Assembly (NCBI GenBank): GCA_947476475.1
Contig: CANJQT010000015.1
Location: 1-46,055, forward strand
Source: Paracoccaceae bacterium
GTDB lineage: Bacteria > Pseudomonadota > Alphaproteobacteria > Rhodobacterales > Rhodobacteraceae
Length of the DNA stretch: 46,055 nt
Direction of reading: 5' to 3'
Of the stretch, positions 17,001-24,230 are shown piece by piece. The translations under genes were made by a program, and so were the position numbers. The stretch's first letter is position 1; each line of letters opens with the position of its first letter. The notes under the pieces were generated by a model. That model saw nothing but the letters and a program-made list of their open reading frames with translations, had not been told where the DNA came from and searched no databases.

Positions 17001-19502
17001 TTTGACGCCGATGAAAGGCTTGGCCGGAAAGAGCGGACGTTCGATGGTGCGTTCCACCGGGCGGCCCGACCCTTCAGCCAGCCGCACCGCAAAGCGGGCG
17101 GTCAGCGGGCGGTCGGAGTTGGGACCAAGGTCCGGCAGGGTGACGAAAAGGGTGCTGTTGCCCTCGGCGTCGGTCTGGCCCGCGTCATAAAGCGAATCAT
17201 AATAGGGTGAAAAACCATCGTTATATTTGCCGAAGCGGTAGCCGGGCCAGTCCGCCAGACCGTCGGCGGCGGTGATGCGGTAATCTCCTTCGATCGGCAG
17301 ATCGGCCCCGGGTGCGCCGAACAGATAGCGGGCGGCAATGCCAATCTGGGCCTCATCCGTGGCCGACAACGGGCCTGCGGGCAGGGTCAGGGCGAAGTCG
17401 ATCCGTTCGGGCAAGAAATCTTCAACCAGAAAGGCTTCGGATGCCAGCGTGGTGTTTTCATCCTCGGCAAACACCTCGATCCGCCAGGTGCCGCGCGGGG
17501 CGGAACCTTCGAGCGGGAAGCTGACGGCACGACCGCCGCCGCCCGCGTCTGGGGCCAGCGCGCGGGAATATTCGACCCCGTCGGGGCGCAACAGCCGGGC
17601 GGTCAGCGGCAAGCCTTCGATCCCGGTCATCGACGGGTCGCGTGCAAGGATGGTGGCGTTCAAGGCTTCGCCGGCGCGATAGGCCCCACGGTCGGTCGCC
17701 AGAAACACATCAACGGCGGGAGCTGCCGGGCGGCCTTCGACGCCGCGATCCGACAGGTCGAATTCGGGATCGGTCAGCGACAGGAAGGAATAGTCCTGAT
17801 CCTGTTCGACGGTGACCAGCGCGGGTGCCGAACTGCGGTTGCCCGCAACCTGCGCCGGGGTGAACAACGCATAGCCGTCTTCATCGGTCGTCACGCTGGC
17901 AATCACCGCGTTGGCGCGGCTGACCAAGGTGACCTTGGCCCCGGATTTGGCCGATGCGTCGTTCAGGCTGCGCACGAACAGATGCAATCCGTCGGTGCCC
18001 TGCATGGTGGTGAGGCCAAGGTCGGAAATCACGAACCATTGCAGAGCGGGCGGGATCTGTTCGGGGTCGGTATCGGGCACCGAGGCCTGCAGCGCGTAGA
18101 TACCGGGGCCGAGATCCCTGAGCACATCGTCCATCGGAAGGTTGGTGGTGATGTCGCGGTTCACTTCGCCCTGCGCCGTGTCTGCGGTGCCGGTCCAGAC
18201 CTTTTCGGCATAGGTGTTGGCGAAGTAATCCGCCGACCAGTAATCCAGTGGGCGGCCCACATAATCATCGGCAAAGGCGCGCACGAGGTTGCGGTCGGAT
18301 ATGCGGTGCAGGGTCAGGTTCAGCTTTGAGGTATTGGTGGTTTCAACGGGAATGCCATTTACGGCCGCGCGCGGCAGGATATAGGCGCGGCCGGGAAAGC
18401 GGACGCTCGGGGCACGGTCGCGGACATAGGCGGTAATCGTCGTGTCCTTGGCCAGCGTTTCGCCGGTGGCGGCCGGAAGGCCCTTGCGGAAGGTCAGGCT
18501 GTAGCGCTTGCCATGTTCCACCCCGCTGACGCAGATCTGACTGTCCGTCGCATCAACCGCAAGACCGCTGTCGGGAAGCTGGACGAAGGTGGCGTAGTCG
18601 GTGCCGGTGGCAATCAGGCTGGCGTTGAAGATCACGCAGATGCGCGGCTGGGCCAGTTCGGCATCGACCCGGTTTTCGGCGATGTTGAAACCGTATTTCC
18701 CGATCGCGTCATCCAGCATCGTTGCGGCATCGTCCCGCGGGGCAAGATCCTGCGCCAGTTGCAGGGCGGGGATCATGTCGCGCCCGCGTCCGTTGGCTTC
18801 AAGCGCGCGGGCCATGGTGGCAAGGGCGGTGGCCTGAAGGTTCTTGTTGTCGGCGCGCAGATAGCCGTTCACTGCGGCAGAAAGCGCCCGATAGACGAAG
18901 TCGGTGGCCTGATCGGGCAGGGTCTGGGCGCCCGCCAACAGCATGTCGGCATAGGTGACCCACTGATCTGCCGCGTCGGTGATGTTCAGCGCCGCCCCCT
19001 GCGCGCGCGAGGCGCTGAGGTAATCGCCCTGCGCACTGGCATCGGTGGCGGTGGCAAGCAGATCTTCGGCCGTCCATTCACCGGTGATATGGTCATTGGC
19101 GAGCGAGCGGGCCTGTTGCAGCGCCTGATCGAAATCGACCTGCTGAAGGAACGTCAGTTCGCCCGCGCGGGCGGATGCGATTTCGGCCGCACCCGCATTG
19201 GCAGGGCGCACCCAACCCGAATAGGCGCCGTCATAGGGCGCCTGATCCGCTACGGCTGATTTCAGAAAGCAGGAGTTTGCTTTTGTATTGAAGGTGATGG
19301 CCATGCATTTGCTGTTGGCCAGGCAGGCGGCTTCACATGATTCAAGCGTGGTGTCGAAAACCGACTGAAGATCGGTTCCGATGAAGTCGAACCCTTCGGT
19401 CAGGACGAAGCGGCGGTCGGGGACATGGCCGGTGTCCTGCCCCAGTGTCGGTCGTGGCAGAAGGGCAAGGGACAGGCTGGCGGCCAAAGCGAAAAGGCGC
19501 AT
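14037..19502 (-). CDS. Bacterial alpha-2-macroglobulin with N-terminal PAN/Apple domain
   Basis: Large periplasmic protease trap of 1821 aa. Order: Sec signal peptide (RLFALAASLSLALLPRPTLG, cleaved near residue 21); a PAN/Apple-like domain with spaced cysteines (LESCEAACLANSKCMAITF, NSCFLK); macroglobulin beta-domains with FLATDRGAYRAGEALNATIL; then the alpha/alpha thioester domain with YPYGCTEQMTSKALPLLYFE, where Cys1372-Gln forms the internal thioester; and a C-terminal receptor-like region (VNDPLPAGFEIDNPNL). Unlike E. coli YfhM no lipobox Cys is visible, so it may be soluble in the periplasm. The ATG at 19502 has AGGAG upstream; an in-frame start at 19538 is less likely. Coupled to pbpC. 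Confidence 0.93.
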   Translation of the reverse strand: MRLFALAASLSLALLPRPTLGQDTGHVPDRRFVLTEGFDFIGTDLQSVFDTTLESCEAACLANSKCMAITFNTKANSCFLKSAVADQAPYDGAYSGWVRPANAGAAEIASARAGELTFLQQVDFDQALQQARSLANDHITGEWTAEDLLATATDASAQGDYLSASRAQGAALNITDAADQWVTYADMLLAGAQTLPDQATDFVYRALSAAVNGYLRADNKNLQATALATMARALEANGRGRDMIPALQLAQDLAPRDDAATMLDDAIGKYGFNIAENRVDAELAQPRICVIFNASLIATGTDYATFVQLPDSGLAVDATDSQICVSGVEHGKRYSLTFRKGLPAATGETLAKDTTITAYVRDRAPSVRFPGRAYILPRAAVNGIPVETTNTSKLNLTLHRISDRNLVRAFADDYVGRPLDYWSADYFANTYAEKVWTGTADTAQGEVNRDITTNLPMDDVLRDLGPGIYALQASVPDTDPEQIPPALQWFVISDLGLTTMQGTDGLHLFVRSLNDASAKSGAKVTLVSRANAVIASVTTDEDGYALFTPAQVAGNRSSAPALVTVEQDQDYSFLSLTDPEFDLSDRGVEGRPAAPAVDVFLATDRGAYRAGEALNATILARDPSMTGIEGLPLTARLLRPDGVEYSRALAPDAGGGGRAVSFPLEGSAPRGTWRIEVFAEDENTTLASEAFLVEDFLPERIDFALTLPAGPLSATDEAQIGIAARYLFGAPGADLPIEGDYRITAADGLADWPGYRFGKYNDGFSPYYDSLYDAGQTDAEGNSTLFVTLPDLGPNSDRPLTARFAVRLAEGSGRPVERTIERPLFPAKPFIGVKPAFTDGVTAQNADATFDLIALGPDGKPTAMPVHWKLNRVETHYQWYSLYGQWNWDVTTSRTTVAEGDATLGTAPVPVKGKVDWGQYELVVTATDGSQAVASTDFYAGWYVPVDAVNTPDTLDIALDKLSYKAGDTAQVHIVPRSAGVALITVMSNHLITMKAVKVTEGENTIDLPVTDDWGAGAYVTASVLRPMDAAAGRTPSRALGLSYAKVDPGPKRLTTTIEAAANSDPRRPLPVAVKVAGAASGEQAFVTLAAVDVGILNLTATLPPDPEDHYFGQQKLGMAIRDIYGRLIDGQNGAPGAVRSGGDAGGVKLKAPPPTEELVAYFSGPIPVDEDGYARTTFTMPSFNGTVKLMAIAWSKSSIGQASQDVLVRDPVVLTASVARFLAPGDQSTLRLEIVHASGPSGRMGLDVTGEGVTLGATPSGVDLADKGKETLTIPLTAPDSEGNTTLRVALTTPDGKQLVKSLTIPVQANDPETLRQSHFTLAPGKEFTLDANVFAGLIPGSGKATLALGPIARFNAPGILASLDRYPYGCTEQMTSKALPLLYFEDIAVAMGAADGDTNGIRQRVQQAIGAILLNQSASGSFGLWYPDTGDMWLDAYVTDFLSRAKAQGYEVPDTAFRNALDNLRNQINYQSDFDRDPGGVAYSLMVLAREGAAAIGDLRYYVDVKASAFDTPIAAAQLGAALASYGDQTRADAMFRQAATLIADNALVSETQVWRADYGTNLRDATALLALGTEAGSGAFAADQLGQSVAASVLNRSLSTQEATWALLATHALIDGKSADHFTLNGEPLSGPLVRVIEDQTAGGTSQTIANAGQADATLTLTTFGVPAEPEPAGGNGYQVTRNWFTMDGEPVSLDAVRQGTRMVAVIEVTPLGTGEARLMVNDPLPAGFEIDNPNLIRGGDIAALDWLTTMDSPRTTEFRQDRFLAAVDWTSSEPFRLAYVVRAISPGSYHLPAASVEDMYRPDYRARTDSGRVTVTE

Positions 19503-19622
19503 CACAAACTCCTGCAAGAACCCTTTGCAGGGTGCCACGCACCCCGATCAAGGGCAATGAGTCGGAATGGTGGAATTCCTGACCATCGCCGGACTTAAAC
19601 CGCTTTTTCACCTTGTCGGCGG

Positions 19623-21842
19623 ATGGTGCGGGCAAGGGATGCGTCGCGGGGGGGCGGAGTGAACAGCACCGACAGACTTGTGAAGGAACGGCGGGCCAGG
19701 CTGGCGGCAGAGCGGCTGCTGGACCAGAAGGCGCGGGAATTGCTGGAGGCGAACAGCAGACTGTCGGACCATGCGCGCAACCTGTCGGAGGTAGTGTTGG
19801 AACAGCGCCAGGGTCTGGCGCAGGTAAAGACCGAACGCGAGGCGCTGTTGGGCCGCAACAGTCAGGTCGAATCGGATCTGGAACGCGCGCAGGCCGCCAC
19901 CCAACTGGCCCAGCGCCGATTGTGGGAGGCGCTGGAGACAATCCGCGACGGGTTCGCCGTCTTTGACGCCGATCATCGGCTGATCATCGCCAATGGCGCC
20001 TATGTGGCCCTATTTCAGGGGCGATGCGAGTTGGCGGCGGGGCAGCGGTATGACCAGTTGATCCGCCTGCTGGCGGCGCATGACATCGTCGATCTGGACG
20101 GCGGCGATGCGCATGACTGGCATGACGGGATGATCGCCCGACTGATGCGCCCCGAGATTGCGCCGCGGATCGTGAAGCTGACCGACGGGCGGCACATGAA
20201 ATTCATCGACCGGCGCGGCGAGGCCGGCGATCTGGTCTGTCTGGTCGCCGATATCAGCGACGTGGTCCGCCGCGAAAGCGAGCTTGAGGAAGCCCGCCAG
20301 AAGGCCGAGGCCGCCAATCGCGCCAAGTCGGCCTTCCTTGCCAACATGAGCCACGAGATCCGCACGCCGATGAATGGCGTAGTGGGGATGGCCGACCTGC
20401 TGTGCGAAACTGATCTGACCGACGACCAGAGACTGTTTGCCGAGACGATCAAATCTTCGGGCGAGGCGCTGCTGACCATCATCAACGATGTGCTGGACTA
20501 TTCTAAGGCCGAGGCGGAAAAGCTGCGGCTTTATCCCGAACCCTTTGATCTGGAACGCTGCCTGCATGAAGTGATGCTGCTGTTGCAGCCGTCGGCGCGT
20601 GACAAGGGGGTCAGCCTGATCGTCGATTTCGACCTGTTCCTGCCCACGCGCTTCACCGCGGATCCGGGGCGGATGCGGCAGGTTCTGACCAATCTTTTGG
20701 GTAATGCGGTGAAATTCACCGCCAAGGGTCATGTGCTGGCCCGTGTCGTCGGGTTGGAGCGGGGGGAAGGCCATTATGACCTGCATGTCACGATCGAGGA
20801 TACCGGGATCGGCATCGCACCCGAACATGTTGATCACATCTTTGGCGAATTCAATCAGGTGGAAGATCAGTCGAACCGCAAATTCGAAGGCACTGGGCTG
20901 GGGCTGGCGATCACCCGGCAACTGATCGCGCTGATGGGCGGTGAAATCTGGGTGGACAGCGAACCCGGCAAGGGATCGTGCTTTGGCTTCCGGGTCACGG
21001 TGGCGGCGGCCGAACCCCTTCCAGAAGAACCCAGCGGCCGCGCGATCACGCTGGGCGCGGCGCTGGTGGTGGATGAGGCGATCGTCAGCCGCGAAATCCT
21101 TAGCCGGCAGTTGGAAACCTACGGGCTGACGGTGCGCGCCTGCCGGTCGGGGGCCGAGGCGTTGGCCGCCCTGCAGGGGGGCCATGTCGATCTTGTAGTG
21201 GCCGATCAGGATGGGGGCGACGGGGTGGCGCTGGCCGCCGAATTGCGCGGGAACGGATATCTTGGGCCGGTGCTTCTTTACAGTGCAAGCCCGATGGCGG
21301 TGCGGATGCCAGCAGGGCTGGTGCAGGGGCTGCTGCAAAAACCGATCCTGCGCAGCGACCTGTTCCGCCGCTTGCAAGACCTGTCGGATCCGGCACCGGC
21401 TCTGCCAGCCCCGCAACCCGCCCCAATGGGCGCGCGACGGATGCGTGTGCTGACCGCAGAGGACAACCGCACCAACCAACTGGTCTTTCGCAAGATGGTT
21501 CAGGAATTCGAGATCGACCTGCAGATCGCCGCAAACGGGCGCGAGGCAGTGGACATCTGGCGCAACTGGCGGCCCGACCTGATCTTCATGGACATCTCGA
21601 TGCCAGAAATGGACGGGCGCGAAGCCACCCGCACCATCCGCGGAATCGAGGCGGAGGCCGGGCGTGGAGATCATGTGCCGATCGTTGCCCTGACCGCGCA
21701 TGCGATGGAGGGGGACAGCGAGAGCATCCTTGCCGCAGGGATCGACCACTACCTGACCAAGCCGCTGAAACGGGCAGAACTGGCCGAACGGATCGCCGTT
21801 CATTGCCCCAAGGATGCGCACATGCCGCTGCCTTTGCGGTAA
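19623..21842 (+). CDS. Hybrid sensor histidine kinase with PAS and two receiver domains
   Basis: Phosphorelay kinase of up to 739 aa without obvious transmembrane helices, so probably cytoplasmic. Order: an N-terminal coiled coil (about 20-95, RLVKERRARLAAERLLDQKA); a PAS domain (about 97-220, ETIRDGFAVFDADHRLIIAN); dimerisation/phosphoacceptor FLANMSHEIRTPMNGVVGMA; HATPase with N box NLLGNAVKFTAKG and G boxes EDTGIGIAPE and FEGTGLGLAI; receiver 1 (LVVDEAIVSRE, phospho-Asp in LVVADQDGG, LQKP); and receiver 2 (LTAEDNRTN, phospho-Asp in LIFMDISMPEMDG, LTKPL). No HPt or output domain, so an external partner is needed. An alternative GTG start is at 19659. Divergent from the alpha-2-macroglobulin operon. 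Confidence 0.9.
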   Translation: MVRARDASRGGGVNSTDRLVKERRARLAAERLLDQKARELLEANSRLSDHARNLSEVVLEQRQGLAQVKTEREALLGRNSQVESDLERAQAATQLAQRRLWEALETIRDGFAVFDADHRLIIANGAYVALFQGRCELAAGQRYDQLIRLLAAHDIVDLDGGDAHDWHDGMIARLMRPEIAPRIVKLTDGRHMKFIDRRGEAGDLVCLVADISDVVRRESELEEARQKAEAANRAKSAFLANMSHEIRTPMNGVVGMADLLCETDLTDDQRLFAETIKSSGEALLTIINDVLDYSKAEAEKLRLYPEPFDLERCLHEVMLLLQPSARDKGVSLIVDFDLFLPTRFTADPGRMRQVLTNLLGNAVKFTAKGHVLARVVGLERGEGHYDLHVTIEDTGIGIAPEHVDHIFGEFNQVEDQSNRKFEGTGLGLAITRQLIALMGGEIWVDSEPGKGSCFGFRVTVAAAEPLPEEPSGRAITLGAALVVDEAIVSREILSRQLETYGLTVRACRSGAEALAALQGGHVDLVVADQDGGDGVALAAELRGNGYLGPVLLYSASPMAVRMPAGLVQGLLQKPILRSDLFRRLQDLSDPAPALPAPQPAPMGARRMRVLTAEDNRTNQLVFRKMVQEFEIDLQIAANGREAVDIWRNWRPDLIFMDISMPEMDGREATRTIRGIEAEAGRGDHVPIVALTAHAMEGDSESILAAGIDHYLTKPLKRAELAERIAVHCPKDAHMPLPLR

Positions 21843-21968
21843 GGGCTGATTTCGCGCGCGGTCAGACCGGCCTGACTGCCCAGGCGAGCACGCGCTGGCT
21901 TTTCAGGGGGGAATGTCACTGTTATACATTTGCGCAACAAGGTTTCCGCCACCCGAAAGGCACACCCG

Positions 21969-24050
21969 ATGCGCGACCCCCGCTATGACATCCTGTTCGA
22001 ACCCGTCCGGATTGGCCCCCTGACCGCGAAGAACCGCTTTTGGCAGGTGCCGCATTGTTCGGGCATGGGCTACCGCTATCCCAATGCCGAAGCCGCCATG
22101 CGCGGCGTGAAAGCGGAAGGTGGCTGGGGGGTGATTTCCACGCAAGAGGCCGAAATTCATCCGACTTCGGACATTTCGCCCGCGAACGAGGCGCGGTTGT
22201 GGTCGGCCGAGGATATTCCCGCACTTGCCCGCGTTACCGAAGCGATTCAGGCGCACGGTGCGCTGGCGGCAATCCAGTTGGTTCACAATGGCCTGCATAC
22301 CGCCAACCGCTACAGCCGGATGATTCCGCTTGGCCCTTCGCCCGCCGTCTATGACGGCAACGACCCGGTGCAGGCGCGCGGCATGGACAAGGCCGATATC
22401 GCGGCGATGCGCCGCTGGTATGTTCAGGCAGCGCGGCGGGCGCGCGACGCGGGGTTTGACGTGATCTATGTCTATGCCGGCCATGACATGAGCGTGCTTC
22501 AGCATTTCCTGTCGCGCCGCCACAACCACCGCAGCGATGAATATGGCGGCAGTTTCGAAAACCGCTTGCGGCTGTTTCGCGAAGTCATCGGTGATGTGCG
22601 CGACGCGATCGGCGACCGCTGTGCCTTGGCGGTGCGGCTGGCGGTGGACGAACTTCTTGGCCCTGACGGCATCACCTGCGACGGCGAAGGGCGCGACATC
22701 ATCGCGGCCCTGGCCGAAGAACCCGACGTCTGGGATGTGAACCTGTCCAACTGGGCGAACGATAGCCAGACCTCGCGCTTTGCCGACGAGGGATTTCAGG
22801 AACCCTACACGGCTTTCGTCAAGTCCGTGACCACAAAGCCGGTTGTAGGCGTCGGGCGTTATACCAGCCCCGACAGCATGGTGCGGGTGATTCGCAAGGG
22901 CATCCTTGATTTCATCGGCGCTGCGCGGCCATCCATCGCGGACCCGTTCCTGCCCAAGAAGATCGAAGAAGGCCGGATCGACGATATCCGCGAATGTATC
23001 GGCTGCAACATCTGCACCTCGGGCGACAATACCTGCGTGCCGATGCGCTGCACCCAGAACCCCACGGTGGGCGAGGAATGGCGGCGCGGCTGGCATCCCG
23101 AACAGATCGGACGGCTGGAGCGGCCCGAACCGGCACTGATCATCGGTGGCGGCCCGGCAGGGCTTGAGGCCGCCCGCGCGCTTGGTGCCCGCGGCGCCGA
23201 GGTCACGCTGGCCGAAGCCGGCACCGAGTGGGGTGGCCGCGTCAGCCGGGAGGCCCGCTTGCCCGGGATCGCTGCATGGGGGCGGGTGCGTGACTGGCGG
23301 CTGGGCCAGATCCGCAACCAGACGAACGTGCAGACCTATCTGCAAAGCCCGCTGACGGCGGATGACATTCTTGGCTACGGTATCCCACATGTGGCGCTGG
23401 CCACGGGTGCGCGCTGGCGCACCGACGGTGTCGGCCGCAGCCACCGCCTGCCCTTGCCCTATCTTTCCGAAGGGAGGCTTCTGACGCCCGATGACCTGAT
23501 GGACCGCGGGGCTGCCGCCATTGCGGCACCCGGGCCGGTGGTGATCTTTGATGACGATTGCTATTACATGGGCAGCCTGATGGCCGAGGTCGCGATCGCA
23601 GCCGGGCACGAGGTGACCTTCGTCACCCCCGACGTGATGGTGGGGTCCTTTGCGCAAAACACGTTGGAACAGGGCCGCATTCAGCGCCGCCTGATTGATC
23701 TGGGCGTGCGGATCCTGCCCACGCGGCTGCTGGCGGGGCGGGGGGCGGACTGGCTGGACCTTGCCTGCAGCTATTCCGGCAAGGTCGAACGTCTGTCCTG
23801 CAGCACGCTGATCACCGTGACCGGCCGCCTGCCGGTGGAGGGGCTTTGGTTGGATCTGCAGGCGCGCAAGGGTGACTGGGCCGACGCGGGCATCAAGACC
23901 GTCACCCGCATCGGCGATGCGCTGGCCCCCGGCACGATCGCGGCGGCCAACTTTTCGGGCCACCTTTATGCCCGCGACTTCGGCACCGAGACCGACCCTG
24001 ACAGCGTGCCCTTCCGGCGCGAGGACATCGCTATGCTGCTGGCGCCGTGA
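21969..24050 (+). CDS. Trimethylamine-dehydrogenase-family FMN/4Fe-4S oxidoreductase
   Basis: A 693-aa iron-sulfur flavoprotein with the three-part plan of trimethylamine dehydrogenase (TMADH): a TIM barrel with FMN, a 4Fe-4S site and a pyridine-nucleotide-disulfide-type domain. Landmarks align closely: VPHC with Cys30, the FMN-linking residue; catalytic-triad-like Y169 and H172 in YVYAGHD and D265; cluster cysteines C343, C346, C349 and C361; GGGPAGLEAARAL from about residue 393. The aromatic cage of TMADH (Tyr60, Trp264, Trp355) reads here Glu60, Trp262 and Asp353, so trimethylammonium binding is unlikely; another amine is expected. No electron-transfer flavoprotein gene is adjacent. The ATG at 21969 has AAAGG upstream. 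Confidence 0.88.
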   Translation: MRDPRYDILFEPVRIGPLTAKNRFWQVPHCSGMGYRYPNAEAAMRGVKAEGGWGVISTQEAEIHPTSDISPANEARLWSAEDIPALARVTEAIQAHGALAAIQLVHNGLHTANRYSRMIPLGPSPAVYDGNDPVQARGMDKADIAAMRRWYVQAARRARDAGFDVIYVYAGHDMSVLQHFLSRRHNHRSDEYGGSFENRLRLFREVIGDVRDAIGDRCALAVRLAVDELLGPDGITCDGEGRDIIAALAEEPDVWDVNLSNWANDSQTSRFADEGFQEPYTAFVKSVTTKPVVGVGRYTSPDSMVRVIRKGILDFIGAARPSIADPFLPKKIEEGRIDDIRECIGCNICTSGDNTCVPMRCTQNPTVGEEWRRGWHPEQIGRLERPEPALIIGGGPAGLEAARALGARGAEVTLAEAGTEWGGRVSREARLPGIAAWGRVRDWRLGQIRNQTNVQTYLQSPLTADDILGYGIPHVALATGARWRTDGVGRSHRLPLPYLSEGRLLTPDDLMDRGAAAIAAPGPVVIFDDDCYYMGSLMAEVAIAAGHEVTFVTPDVMVGSFAQNTLEQGRIQRRLIDLGVRILPTRLLAGRGADWLDLACSYSGKVERLSCSTLITVTGRLPVEGLWLDLQARKGDWADAGIKTVTRIGDALAPGTIAAANFSGHLYARDFGTETDPDSVPFRREDIAMLLAP

Positions 24051-24114
24051 GCCAGTTCGGAGGAGCGGACCCGCGGCCCGACTAACCACTACCCGGCGCG
24101 CCTTGCCGTGACCG

Positions 24115-24176
24115 CCGGAGGGGTTTTGCACCCCTCCGGACCTCCCCGCAGGATATTTTGGGACAGAAAATGGAAG
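24115..24176. repeat. Dispersed intergenic hairpin repeat, copy C (GACAGAAAATG type)
   Basis: CCGGAGGGG (24115-24123) and CCCCTCCGG (24131-24139) form a perfect 9-bp stem with a 7-base loop, followed by ACCTCCCCGCAGGATATTTT and GGGACAGAAAATGGAAG. It lies in the 180-bp convergent gap between the TMADH-like gene and recQ, where no other gene is seen, and probably terminates transcription. Confidence 0.7.
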
Positions 24177-24230
24177 CCGGACGCGAAAGGGCCCGCTGGG
24201 GGCGCGCTTGTGCCCGGATCTTGGCTGATC

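Noticed and set aside
21050-21400. Degenerate first receiver of the hybrid kinase
   Set aside because: The acidic pair, phospho-acceptor Asp, Ser/Thr and Lys positions all appear to be present, so there is no clear evidence of inactivity.
21903-24131. 742-codon minus-strand frame opposite the TMADH-like gene
   Set aside because: No domain or signal; the plus-strand protein is unmistakable.
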